DNA of 64,000 nt from assembly GCF_005145025.1 (NCBI RefSeq), contig NZ_CP039695.1:248001-312000 (forward strand). Direction: 5' to 3'. Within the stretch, counting starts at the first letter, position 1; every line of letters starts with the position of its first letter. Both the position numbers and the translations under genes were made by a program. Below are positions 1-8,118 of this stretch, one piece after another. Under the pieces are notes generated by a model. That model searched no databases and was not told the DNA's origin. It saw only the letters and a program-made list of their open reading frames with translations. Source of the DNA: Novosphingobium sp. EMRT-2. GTDB taxonomy: Bacteria > Pseudomonadota > Alphaproteobacteria > Sphingomonadales > Sphingomonadaceae.

Positions 1-966
1 CTGCTCGACCATATGGGACATCCTCGCGAACGGCGCATCGCTATCCATGCCGATCTCGGCCGCGCCGAATGGCGTTCGACACCCGCGACTGTCGCCGCGA
101 TCGCTGAGCGTCTTGGCCTTCCGCTCATCGTAGTGCGCCGCAGTGCCGGCGACATGATCGCGCGCTGGGAACAGCGCTTCGCCAACGGGTGCCGCCGCTA
201 CGAGAATCTCGAACTCTACCATCTGATCGGTCCGTGGAGTCAGGCCAACAAGCGCTTCTGCACCTCGGAATTGAAGGCGCAGGTGATTGGACCGGCGCTG
301 GCCCGGCGGTATCGCGGCGATACGGTCGTTTCGGTGATCGGCCTTCGCCGCGCCGAAAGCCATGGTCGGCGGGATACGCCGATTTCACGGGCAGACGAGC
401 GCTTCGCCAAGCCGGGGAATGCCGCAGGCACCCGGATGATTAACTGGTATCCCGGCGTCGACTGGACGGTCGAGGATGTCTTTGCAGCCCATGCCCGTCA
501 TGGCCTGCCGCTACATGAGGCCTATTGCCGCTTCGGTGCGACCCGGTTGTCCTGCGCCTTTTGCGTCCTTGCCTCCGCCCACGACCTTGCCGCGGCTGTC
601 GATGCCGCCGACAATCGCGATCTCTATCGTCATCTGGTCGGCATGGAGGCGGCTTCGACCTTCTCGTTCCAGCCCGGGCGCTGGCTCGCCGACGTGGCTC
701 CGCGCCTGCTCACACCGTCGCTGCACCGGGATATAGTGCAGGCCAAAGCCGATGCCGCAGAGCGCCGTGCGATCGAGGCCGCAATGCCGCCCGGCCTGCG
801 CTTCGTGAAGGGCAAGCCGCCACGGCTACCGACGCTGGATGAAGCGAAGGCCGTTGCAGCGGCGCGGGCCGGAATTCTCAGTCGCCACGGTCTTGACAAT
901 CACTTTCCCGATGCCGCTTCAGTACGCCGGAGGTTCGTCGAACTCATCGACGCACGCGCTGCATGA
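1..966 (+). CDS. PAPS-reductase/ATP-pyrophosphatase-like protein, 5' end outside the window
   Basis: The reading frame is open from base 1, and the first ATG (13) falls in the middle of a conserved run, LLDHMGHPRERRIAIHADLG, so the true start and the expected SGGKDS nucleotide-binding loop probably lie upstream of the window. Visible family traits are the HADLGRAEW strand, the FCTSELK segment and a late CxxC pair in LSCAFCVLAS. These suit the phosphoadenosine phosphosulfate reductase/ATP-pyrophosphatase fold, which activates a substrate by adenylation. On plasmids such proteins are often not true sulfate-assimilation enzymes, so the substrate is unknown. The next gene is an ATPase-like fragment, a pairing I recall from sphingomonad plasmids. 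Fold call fairly sure; exact role unknown. Confidence 0.7.
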   Translation: MLDHMGHPRERRIAIHADLGRAEWRSTPATVAAIAERLGLPLIVVRRSAGDMIARWEQRFANGCRRYENLELYHLIGPWSQANKRFCTSELKAQVIGPALARRYRGDTVVSVIGLRRAESHGRRDTPISRADERFAKPGNAAGTRMINWYPGVDWTVEDVFAAHARHGLPLHEAYCRFGATRLSCAFCVLASAHDLAAAVDAADNRDLYRHLVGMEAASTFSFQPGRWLADVAPRLLTPSLHRDIVQAKADAAERRAIEAAMPPGLRFVKGKPPRLPTLDEAKAVAAARAGILSRHGLDNHFPDAASVRRRFVELIDARAA

Positions 967-1061
967 TGGCTGAGCAGTTTGGTGTCTGTGCGACAAAGGG
1001 GAGGCGGGGAGATCGGGTGAGGCGAGGGGAATGGTCCAACCGCCCCATCCGGAGTGCGGCC

Positions 1062-1179
1062 ATGTCCCTTCCTGCCACCATCCAGACTGCCGTCGGTCAG
1101 TCCATCCTCGGAAAAATCACGAGATTATATAATAATAATAGCGTCGCCGACGTTTTGAACGAGATTCTGCAAAATTGCC
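1062..1179 (+). pseudogene. N-terminal fragment of an ATPase-like gene cut by the IS21 element
   Basis: An ATG at 1062, preceded by GGAG, opens a frame of 39 codons (MSLPATIQ... ending VLNEILQN) before the IS begins at 1180. The ending resembles the N-box of GHKL/HSP90-type ATP-binding domains (E-x-x-Q-N), where the sequence would normally continue with an alpha-helical run. After 1180 the frame runs into IS sequence and stops at 1232. The rest of the gene is not found on the other side of the IS, so this is a remnant. The longer frame from 963 has no support. Family assignment rests on a very short stretch. Confidence 0.5.
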
Positions 1180-1279
1180 TGAGAACACCGGCAATAAAAG
1201 GGGCCATTCATCGGACGGTAGCACCGGATTAAAAAGGGGCCACTCCTGCTAGACCTTCGCCTTTGCGCGGAGGCGGAGG

Positions 1280-2800
1280 GTGAAGAGAGTGGAACTTTAT
1301 CTCAAGGTTCGCCGCGCTGTGATGATAGACGGGATGAGCCGTCGTTCTGCTGCGCGATTTTATGGTATCAACCGCAAGACCGTCGACAAGATGTTGGCCT
1401 TCCCGGCTCCGCCTGAGCATGGTCGGACAGGCGTGAGTTATAGCCGGAAGTTGTCCGGGTTCACCGAGACCATCGATCAGATATTGGAAGATGATCGCAG
1501 CGTGCATGCCAAGCAGCGGCATACAGCGGTGCGGATATTCGAGCGCCTGCGCGATGGGCATGGATTTACCGGCGGCATCACGATCGTACGTGATTACGTG
1601 GCCGGGGCGAAGCTGCGCAGCCGCGAAGTGTACATTCCCTTGAGCCATAAGCCTGGCCACGCTCAGGTCGATTTTGGTGAGGCGGACGGGATCATTGGCG
1701 GCAAGCTGGTGCGGTTCCACTATTTCTGCATGGATCTGCCGCACAGCGATGCGCCATTCATCAAAGCTTATCCTGCCGAGGTGGCCGAGGCTTTTTGTGA
1801 TGGGCATGTCGCAGCCTTCGCCTTCTTCGGCGGCATTCCGATATCGATCCTATATGACAACACCAAACTTGCTGTGGCGCAGATCTTGGGTGACGGGAAG
1901 CGCGAGCGCAGCCGGATGTTCTCGACCCTGCAGAGCCATTACCTGTTCGAAGACAAATTCGGTCGGCCCGGCAAGGGCAACGACAAAGGCAAGGTCGAAG
2001 GGCTGGTCGGTTATGTGCGGCGGCACTTCATGGTTCCGATGCCGGTTGCCGATAGCTTTGATGCCATGAACGCGCGCTTTGTCGAACAATGCATGGAGCG
2101 CAGGCATGCAGTGCTACGCGGGCACAGCGAAAACATCGAGACGCGCATGCAAGCCGATCTGGCAGCATTTATGTCGCTGCCAGCGGTGCCATTCGATCCC
2201 TGCCATATTGTGACGGGGCGTGCCTCGTCGATGTCACTGGTGCGCTATCGCACCAATGATTACTCAGTGCCCACGGCCTATGCCCATCAGGAGGTGGTGA
2301 TCAAAGGCTATGTCGACCGTGTCGCGGTGATCTGCCGGGGTGAACAGATTGCGGTGCATCCGCGCAGCTATGAACGCGAAGACTTCATCGCCAATCCGTT
2401 GCACTACCTGGCGCTTCTGGAGCAAAAGCCGCGCGCACTTGATCAGGCCGCACCGCTTGATGGCTGGGTTCTGGCCGAGCCAATGCATCGCATCCGGCGA
2501 TTGATGGAGGCGCGTAGCGGCAAAGAAGGGCGGCGCGAGTTTATCCAGGTGCTGCGGCTTTGTGAGCGGTTCGAGCAAAGCCTTGTGGAATGGGCAGTGG
2601 CTCATGCCTTGGATCTGGGGGCGATCAGCTTCGATGCCGTGAAGATGATCGCGCTGGCGCGGCTCGAGCGGCGGCCACCGCGGCTTGACTTGCAGTTTTA
2701 TCCGCACCTGCCACGCGCAGATGTCGGGCGCACTGACCCGCGTAGCTATATGGGCTTGCTGTCGCAGACAGGCGGTTCCCCGGCGGGAGTATTGGCATGA
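1280..2800 (+). CDS. istA: IS21-family transposase IstA
   Basis: This 506-residue protein is the DDE recombinase that cuts and joins the IS ends. A helix-turn-helix covers about residues 18-38 (MSRRSAARFYGINRKTVDKM). The catalytic core shows D131 in QVDFGEAD, D193 in LYDNTK and E240 in KGKVEG, spaced as in integrase-fold DDE enzymes. Length agrees with the family (about 500). It ends in ATGA shared with istB, implying translational coupling. No frameshift is seen, so the element may still be active. Confidence 0.95.
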   Translation: MKRVELYLKVRRAVMIDGMSRRSAARFYGINRKTVDKMLAFPAPPEHGRTGVSYSRKLSGFTETIDQILEDDRSVHAKQRHTAVRIFERLRDGHGFTGGITIVRDYVAGAKLRSREVYIPLSHKPGHAQVDFGEADGIIGGKLVRFHYFCMDLPHSDAPFIKAYPAEVAEAFCDGHVAAFAFFGGIPISILYDNTKLAVAQILGDGKRERSRMFSTLQSHYLFEDKFGRPGKGNDKGKVEGLVGYVRRHFMVPMPVADSFDAMNARFVEQCMERRHAVLRGHSENIETRMQADLAAFMSLPAVPFDPCHIVTGRASSMSLVRYRTNDYSVPTAYAHQEVVIKGYVDRVAVICRGEQIAVHPRSYEREDFIANPLHYLALLEQKPRALDQAAPLDGWVLAEPMHRIRRLMEARSGKEGRREFIQVLRLCERFEQSLVEWAVAHALDLGAISFDAVKMIALARLERRPPRLDLQFYPHLPRADVGRTDPRSYMGLLSQTGGSPAGVLA

Positions 2801-3618
2801 CCGAGTCCCTGATGCCGCTGCCTGCCATGGCGCAAACTTCTACCAGCGTTCCGCCAGCGGTGTTGCTGGCCAACCACCTCAAGGCGCTCAAGTTGCCAAC
2901 CTTTGCGCGTGAGCATGAAAAGGTCGCCTTTGAAGCAGCGCAAGACCGTGCCGATTATCCGCGCTATCTGCTGCGGCTATGCGAGCTCGAGCGGATCGAC
3001 CGCGAACGCCGGATGGTGGAACGCCGCATTCGCATGGCCAAGTTCCCGCACACCAAGAGCTTCGACACGTTTGATTTTACCGCCCAGCCATCGCTGAACA
3101 AAGCACTGGTGCTGGAACTGGCGCGCGGGGAATGGATCGAACAGCGGCGTAATGTTATTGCGTTGGGGCCGAGCGGTACAGGCAAAACGCACGCCGCCCT
3201 CGCATTGGGTCTTGCCGCTTGCCAGAAGGGCCAAAGCGTGGCGTTCACCACCGCGGCAGCGCTGGTGCATGACCTGATGGAGGCCAGAGATGAGCGGCGA
3301 TTACGCATGCTCCAGAAGCAACTGGCATCAGTCAAGCTGCTGATCTTGGACGAACTCGGCTACGTGCCGTTCACTGCCGTCGGCGGCGAACTCCTGTTCG
3401 AAGTGCTCAGCCAGCGATACGAACGCGGCAGCACGCTGATCACCAGCAACCTACCGTTCGACGAATGGACATCGGTGTTCGGCTCCGAACGCCTTACCGG
3501 CGCGCTCCTCGACCGGCTAACCCACCATGTCCACATCCTCGAGATGAATGGTGACAGCTTCCGTCTTGCTAGCAGCCGTAAGCGACAAAAGGAAAAGGAG
3601 AGCAGCAAGATGACCTGA
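2797..3618 (+). CDS. istB: IS21-family ATPase helper IstB
   Basis: The 273-residue AAA+ (DnaA/DnaC-like) ATPase acts with IstA in target selection and strand transfer. It has a Walker A motif GPSGTGKT at residues 124-131 and a Walker B LLILDELGY around 181-189 with D185 and E186. An N-terminal basic region of about 110 residues (IstB_IS21 N-terminal domain) precedes the ATPase core. The start codon overlaps the istA stop in ATGA. The last residues are strongly basic (KRQKEKE). Confidence 0.95.
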   Translation: MTESLMPLPAMAQTSTSVPPAVLLANHLKALKLPTFAREHEKVAFEAAQDRADYPRYLLRLCELERIDRERRMVERRIRMAKFPHTKSFDTFDFTAQPSLNKALVLELARGEWIEQRRNVIALGPSGTGKTHAALALGLAACQKGQSVAFTTAAALVHDLMEARDERRLRMLQKQLASVKLLILDELGYVPFTAVGGELLFEVLSQRYERGSTLITSNLPFDEWTSVFGSERLTGALLDRLTHHVHILEMNGDSFRLASSRKRQKEKESSKMT

Positions 3619-3629
3619 TCAGAAACGGC

Positions 3630-3713
3630 AATCGGCGTCGGGAAATCGGCTTCCGCTACGCTACAGCCGCTTCCCCGACGCCGATTAAACCCAGCCTCAA
3701 ACTGAGGCTTTTT
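3630..3713 (+). terminator. Tandem hairpins after istB, the second terminator-like
   Basis: The first hairpin pairs 3630-3642 (AATCGGCGTCGGG) with 3674-3686 (CCCGACGCCGATT). The second has a 7-bp stem, AGCCTCA (3693-3699) with TGAGGCT (3703-3709), followed by a T run (3709-3713), the form of a rho-independent terminator. It sits inside the IS just before the right-end repeats and could stop istAB transcription from leaving the element. Confidence 0.65.
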
Positions 3714-3775
3714 GTTTGAATTGACTGGCCCACTTTTAAACCGGTGGCTGGCCCCATTTTATACCGGCGTTGACA

Positions 3776-4685
3776 TTACCGTCGTGCCGGTGATCTTGTA
3801 CGCGAATGCGGTCTTGAACTTGTCCTCGGGCGAGGACAAGTATTTGGGCCGGATATGGAATTCACCGCCTTCCCAGAAATAACCGGCGTCGAGATCGATG
3901 GCGAACCGCTTCGTCGGCTTGTCCTCGACTTCGCGTGACGACAGCAATCCGGCCGCAGTCAGCTTGTCCTTGCTCTTGATGTTCGGCTCATCGACGTATG
4001 ACACCGCGCCCTGAAAGCCGAAATGTTCGCCGAAGCGGTTGCCATAGGCAAAGGAGCCACCCCAGCCGTCATCGCTCCCGAACTTCGTGCCGCCCAGCGC
4101 AATGTCGGCATCGATCTGCTGCTCCTCGGGGATGGCGCGGGTCTCGACATGGACGCGGCCGACAAGCCCGTCCGCTTCGAACTCGGCGGGAGCGTTGCGG
4201 ATCACGGTGACCGAACCGATCAGGGCGTTGGGCAGGATGTCGAGGTTGAACTCGCGCTTCTCGCCGCCGCCCGGCAACTGGATGCCATCGACCTGCAGGC
4301 GCGAATATTCCTTGTCGAGGCCGCGCAGGCGCAAATCCTTGTCTTCGCCAGGACCGCCGCCGGTATAGACGCCGGGCAGCCGCTTGATGACGCCGTTGAG
4401 AATGAAGCCCGAAGGACGACGTTCGATGTCCTTGCGGGTGATCGTCGCGGTTGCCGAAGTGTCATTGGTGATGACGACACTGTTTTCGGAGGCACCGGCC
4501 ATGCTGAGACTCGGAAGAAGGACGCTGTTGTCGAGTTCCTCCTGCGACACCTCACCCTTCTGGGGGCCTCCGTCCGTTTCAGCGGCAAGGGCGGGCTGGG
4601 CGAACAGTCCGATAAGGGCCACCCCGATCATCCATTGGGAACGAAGGGTGCGGAAGGCCGGGGCCTGAATCGGCTGCAAGGTCAT
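3776..4685 (-). pseudogene. TonB-dependent outer-membrane receptor, truncated by the IS
   Basis: The frame starts with ATG at 4685 (MTLQPIQ...), has a signal peptide ending near ALAAE and a plug domain with the typical LRLRGLDKEYSRLQVDGIQ segment and the IGSVTVIRNAPAEFEADG strand. About 303 codons remain; the frame is cut at 3776 in the early barrel (KITGTTV) and ends in IS sequence at 3759. Receptors normally run to 650-900 residues, so most of the 22-strand barrel is gone and the product is very unlikely to work. It lies 17 bases downstream of tonB, probably in one transcript. The ligand is unknown; the neighbouring reductase genes suggest an iron chelate. Confidence 0.85.
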
Positions 4686-4702
4686 TATATCGTCTTTCTT
4701 TT

Positions 4703-5584
4703 CTAGCTGGTGATGGTGAAGTCGACCGGCAGGGTGTAGCTGGTCTGGAATACGTCCCGGCTCCAGTCCGGGATCGGGAAGGGTTGTGCCCGCTCGAAGA
4801 TCGAGCGGATTTGGCGGTCCAACTCCGGCGAACCGGTCGAACGGACAAGCTTGAGGCTGGCGATCCGGCCATCCGCCGTCAGGTTGAACAGCACCAGACC
4901 ACGCCCCTGGATTCCGGCGTCGCGCAGTTCGCGCGGATAGCGCTTGTGCCGGCCGAGGTGGGCCATCAGTACGCCTGCATAGCGGCTCTGCTGCTGCTTG
5001 ATTTCTACTCGATCGGGTGCGGGCGGCGCTTCTGCAACAGTCGGCTTGGGTGCGTCGTCCCGCATTGGCGGCCAAGCAGCAGGCGAAGCTGCTGCGACAG
5101 CCGCAGTCGGCGACACGTTGGGAGCGAGATTAATGGAAACCGGTGCAGGAACGTCCGCTATGGCCGCTGCCTTCATGTCCGGTGCCTGAACCGCCTTCCG
5201 CTCTGCCGCCTCAGCGGCGGCTGGCGCTGGCGGCGGAGCGGGCGGCGCAAGCTGGACGACTGTCAGGCGCTCGGATTTCTCGACACGAAGAGGACCAAGG
5301 CCTGGGCCGAACCCTGCGAACAAAGCTGCCATCGCCAACCCGTGAAGCAGGGAGGCTACAGCGAACGCAATTTTTCGATTCGCGCCGGGGTTATATTGCG
5401 ATCTCTCACAGTCCAATGAAACCAGTTCGTTTCGGACTGGCCCTTCACTTCGAAATTGCGGTGAATCTACCTCTCTCGCTGTGAAGATATTGGATTCGCC
5501 TGTCTGCGGGGGAGCAGCGGGCAGCGGAAAACCCACGGTATTCCGCGTGCTTTTGCTTTGCCCTGATACCGCAAGTGTAGCCAT
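4703..5584 (-). CDS. tonB: TonB-like energy transducer
   Basis: The protein (293 residues from ATG 5584) would pass proton-motive energy from ExbB/ExbD to outer-membrane receptors. It has one membrane segment at about residues 71-92 (KIAFAVASLLHGLAMAALFA), a Pro/Ala-rich periplasmic linker (VQLAPPAPPPAPAAAEAAER) and a C-terminal TonB domain with KRYPRELRDAGIQGRGLVLF and the final YTLPVDFTI. The start at 5584 is favoured because GGGGGGA lies just upstream; the frame also extends to a TTG near 5671. The 70 residues before the membrane segment are unusually long for TonB, so a later non-ATG start is possible. The gene precedes the truncated receptor and is divergent from the PepSY gene. Confidence 0.88.
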   Translation of the reverse strand: MATLAVSGQSKSTRNTVGFPLPAAPPQTGESNIFTAREVDSPQFRSEGPVRNELVSLDCERSQYNPGANRKIAFAVASLLHGLAMAALFAGFGPGLGPLRVEKSERLTVVQLAPPAPPPAPAAAEAAERKAVQAPDMKAAAIADVPAPVSINLAPNVSPTAAVAAASPAAWPPMRDDAPKPTVAEAPPAPDRVEIKQQQSRYAGVLMAHLGRHKRYPRELRDAGIQGRGLVLFNLTADGRIASLKLVRSTGSPELDRQIRSIFERAQPFPIPDWSRDVFQTSYTLPVDFTITS

Positions 5585-5694
5585 CAATCCCCCCGGATGA
5601 ACCGCGCAATATGGTAGATGCGAACGCTTCGCAATAACAATTGTATCCGACCGATCCTTGATTTCGGTCAACGATCTCGGCTAGGGCGGGTCAT

Positions 5695-5713
5695 ACTGAG
5701 AATGAATTGCAAA
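5695..5713. promoter_or_regulatory. Possible Fur-type operator between tonB and the PepSY gene
   Basis: The run TGAGAATGAATTGCAAA just before the PepSY start matches the left half of a Fur box (TGAGAATGATTATCA type) but the right half only partly. Its place in the divergent region of an iron-uptake-like gene set is what one expects. Weak evidence based on a partial match. Confidence 0.3.
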
Positions 5714-5717
5714 CGGG

Positions 5718-6440
5718 GTGGCTATGGCGATGGGTTCCGCACGCGGGTGGCATAAGTGGGTGAGCATCGCGCTGCTCATTCCGATGTTCATCATCGGCGC
5801 GACGGCGATCTTCATTGCGCACGACAAGTCTCTGGGCACCCAGGACTTGAAACTCGCGCCTGCCATGGCGGGCAATGCCATGAACATGAAGATGCCCGAA
5901 GTCATCGTGCGCGACGTCGCTACGGTTGGGGATGCGACCTTCATCGCCAGCCAGGCGGGCCTGTTCAGGATGGTCGGCGGCTTCCCGGTTCGTGAGCCGG
6001 GCATACCCAAGGGCGAGTTCCGTTCGGTCAAGGCCGATGCTGCGGGTACGCTCTATGCCGCCGGCAAGTATGGCCTTTGGCAGAGGGCCGGGAGCGGCGC
6101 GTGGACACAGCTTCGCGAGGGCGACTTCCATGGTCTGGGGCTGATGCCCAATGGCATTGTCGCCTATCTCAAGGACCAGGGCACGCTGCTGAGTTCCGAT
6201 GGTGGCAAGAGCTGGATCGAAGCTCCCGGATTCGCCAAGCTTGGGGTTCTCGCCGCCAGGGAGCCGGAAGCCTACACGCTGCAAAAGCTGGTCATGGACC
6301 TCCACACCGGCAAGTTCTTCTTCGGCAAGAGCGCCGAGTGGATATGGATCGACATTCTGGGCGCGACGCTCCTGATGCTCTGCCTTACCGGCGGCTGGAT
6401 GTGGTGGCGCAGTCAAAAGCAGAAGGCTCAGCCAGTTTGA
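5718..6440 (+). CDS. PepSY-associated membrane protein
   Basis: The product (240 residues from GTG 5718; ATGs at 5724 and 5730 are alternatives) has an N-terminal membrane segment (WHKWVSIALLIPMFIIGATAI), a periplasmic domain of about 150 residues, and a C-terminal membrane segment (IWIDILGATLLMLCLTGGWMWW). The middle contains short repeated beta-blade-like strings such as VGDATFIASQAGLFRM and KADAAGTLYAAGKYGLW. The C-terminal VMDLHTGKFFFG...W stretch is typical of PepSY-associated proteins, which often act with reductases releasing iron from siderophores. It is followed 25 bases later by the reductase gene. No haem ligands can be assigned with certainty. Confidence 0.7.
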   Translation: MAMAMGSARGWHKWVSIALLIPMFIIGATAIFIAHDKSLGTQDLKLAPAMAGNAMNMKMPEVIVRDVATVGDATFIASQAGLFRMVGGFPVREPGIPKGEFRSVKADAAGTLYAAGKYGLWQRAGSGAWTQLREGDFHGLGLMPNGIVAYLKDQGTLLSSDGGKSWIEAPGFAKLGVLAAREPEAYTLQKLVMDLHTGKFFFGKSAEWIWIDILGATLLMLCLTGGWMWWRSQKQKAQPV

Positions 6441-6465
6441 CCGGTCCCGAATAGCAGGACACGCT

Positions 6466-7548
6466 ATGCTCAGCCTGCTGCTCGCCCTTTGCGGACTGGC
6501 GCTTCTGGCGATCCTCTTCTGGCTGACCGACGCCGGTCGAAGGGCGCTGCGTCGCCGATGGGATGCATGGCGTCAGCGGCCGCACCTGTTCCGCGTGACC
6601 CGGCGGATCGATCATGACGAAACGCATTTCTCGCTCCATCTTACGCCGGTGGGAGGCAAGTGCCGTCCTTTCATTGCCGGACAATATCTGACCGTCCTCG
6701 GCCCCCTGCTTCCGGCGGGAAACCACGCCGAGCGCCGCTATTCGCTCGACCGCTGGGATGCCTCGCCCGGCGAGTACGGCCTGACGATCAAGAAGGAACC
6801 GATGGGCCGCGTCTCGGGCTGGCTGCACGAGACGATCCGTGAAGGTGACGAGTTGCAATGCCGTCTGCCGGAGGGTGATTTCGTCCTGCCGGAGATCGGC
6901 GATAACGCGCCTATCGTGTTGATAGCGGCCGGTGTCGGCATTACTCCGCTCAGGTCGATGATCCATGCCTTGCGCGCGCGGGCTAGTGGCCCCGTCACCT
7001 TGTTCTTCACGGCGCGAAGCTTGCCGGGCCTGATCTTTCACGAAGAGTTCGAAACGCTGGCACGGGAATGGACCTCCTTCCGATACCACGCCCGCCTGAC
7101 GGGGCAGGACGACATGTGGGAAGGAAATACAGGCCGTTTCAGCGCAGCCGATCTTGTCACCGCCGACAATGGCCGTGCCCACTACCTGTTCTGTGCCTCG
7201 CACGCGATGATCGAGGATCTGTCACAGGGGCTGCGCGACAAGGGCGTCCCGCGCTCGCGCATCCACTACGAGTTGTTTGCTACCAGCGCGGGTCTGTGCG
7301 GCAATTTCACCATGACCGTAGGCGAGGCGGAAATCCCGGTCGAGGGCTATCCCAGCTTGCTCGCCGCCATGGAGACGCATGCCATTCCGGCAGTGTCCGA
7401 CTGCCGGGCCGGGCACTGCGGCCTCTGCCGCCGCCATCTTGCTTCCGGGAGCGTCGAACATGGGCCGGGCCTTGCCTGTTCGCTGCGCCCCGGCGAGTTC
7501 CTCCCCTGCATCGCTGTTCCAACAAGCGATATCAGAATCGCGGCCTGA
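6466..7548 (+). CDS. Membrane-anchored ferredoxin-type oxidoreductase (FAD, NAD and 2Fe-2S domains)
   Basis: This 360-residue flavoprotein has an N-terminal membrane anchor (LLALCGLALLAILFWL), an FAD-binding barrel with RRYSLDRW, an NAD(P)-binding domain starting GVGITPLRSM, and a C-terminal plant-type 2Fe-2S domain. The cluster cysteines are in SDCRAGHCGLC (C-x4-C-x2-C) and a distal Cys in the GLACSLRPGEFLPC stretch. It resembles the reductase of class IA/phenol-hydroxylase systems but is membrane-tethered. Next to PepSY and tonB genes, a role as electron donor for reductive metal release from a chelate is likely (inference). The ATG at 6466 follows AGCAGGAC. Confidence 0.82.
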   Translation: MLSLLLALCGLALLAILFWLTDAGRRALRRRWDAWRQRPHLFRVTRRIDHDETHFSLHLTPVGGKCRPFIAGQYLTVLGPLLPAGNHAERRYSLDRWDASPGEYGLTIKKEPMGRVSGWLHETIREGDELQCRLPEGDFVLPEIGDNAPIVLIAAGVGITPLRSMIHALRARASGPVTLFFTARSLPGLIFHEEFETLAREWTSFRYHARLTGQDDMWEGNTGRFSAADLVTADNGRAHYLFCASHAMIEDLSQGLRDKGVPRSRIHYELFATSAGLCGNFTMTVGEAEIPVEGYPSLLAAMETHAIPAVSDCRAGHCGLCRRHLASGSVEHGPGLACSLRPGEFLPCIAVPTSDIRIAA

Positions 7549-7575
7549 GCGATGCGGCGCTCGAGCTCAGTACTG

Positions 7576-7608
7576 CGTCAGGATGGCGCGACTTGCGCAA
7601 TCCTGACG
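7576..7608 (+). terminator. Inverted repeat after the reductase gene
   Basis: CGTCAGGAT (7576-7584) pairs with ATCCTGACG (7600-7608) around a GC-rich loop, 28 bases after the reductase stop. There is no clear T run, so this is only terminator-like. The rest of 7609-7719 holds no supportable gene and must contain the promoter of the riboswitch transcript. Confidence 0.4.
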
Positions 7609-7719
7609 ATGCTCAAATCCCACGCTCCTTGCTGCACCGAGAAGCAAAGGCATTGGCATCCGCAACCGCATCGTCTAATCGGCCCGCTGAATGTTGGATA
7701 TTTTCAGCATTCATTGATC

Positions 7720-7931
7720 GCGCCGGTGCCCTGACAAGGGGCTTAATCGGGAATGCGGTGCGGGAGCTTGCTCCCAAATCCGCGGCTGTCCCTGCAACTG
7801 TAAGCGGATAGCGCGATGCACATCGTCCCTTCGATGGAAAAGGGGCAGCCACTGGGCCGGACGCTAAATCCTGCGAGGCCTGGGAAGGCGTGCATCAAGC
7901 TGTGACCCGCGAGCCAGGAGACCTGCCGGCG
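7720..7931 (+). ncRNA. Cobalamin riboswitch upstream of the TonB-dependent receptor
   Basis: All hallmark blocks appear in order: GGTGCC near the start, TTAATCGGGAATGCGGTG, AATCCGCGGCTGTCCCTGCA, CTGTAAGCGGA, GCCACTG, GGGAAGGCG, and the B12 box AGCCAGGAGACCTGCC at 7912-7927. This is the aptamer that binds adenosylcobalamin and lowers expression downstream. The controlled gene starts at 8119. About 90 bases after the aptamer closely resemble the region after the second riboswitch, including GTCGCTC pairing with GAGCGAC, and probably form the expression platform. Confidence 0.96.
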
Positions 7932-8118
7932 TCTGGTCGCTCTTGCCCTGGTCCAGGGGATGGCCGCGGCACGGTGAACTCCGTCTGAGCGACGAACGAG
8001 CGGCTGGGGCCGCATCGGCAGACGTGCGTTGGCCGCCCATGGCGTCCGGCCGCCGCGCGTGCCGACCGTTCGCGAACGGCACGCCCCGGCCACGTCGCAA
8101 GACGCCGGGGGACTATGT

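Larger units (their letters stand above)
1180..3775 (+). mobile_element. IS21-family insertion sequence, complete (about 2.6 kb)
   Basis: The element starts TGAGAACACCGG and ends, read inwards from the other strand, TGTCAACGCCGG, so both ends begin 5'-TG. Each end carries two copies of a repeat of the form CCGG-N3-4-TAAAA-GGGGCCA: left copies at about 1188 and 1224, right copies near 3746-3767 and 3722-3744 in inverted orientation. Such multiple terminal repeats and the istA-istB pair are typical of IS21. Flanking bases are TTGCC (left) and TTACC (right), so there is no perfect target duplication, and the two flanks belong to unrelated truncated genes. Both IS genes look intact. Confidence 0.9.

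Noticed and set aside
1175..3780. Target-site duplication around the IS (TTGCC/TTACC)
   Set aside because: Only four of five bases agree and the flanks are unrelated genes, so it cannot be called a duplication.
3759..5075. Receptor frame starting at 5075
   Set aside because: The part before 4685 is out-of-frame tonB sequence; the signal peptide starts at 4685, so the long start is wrong.
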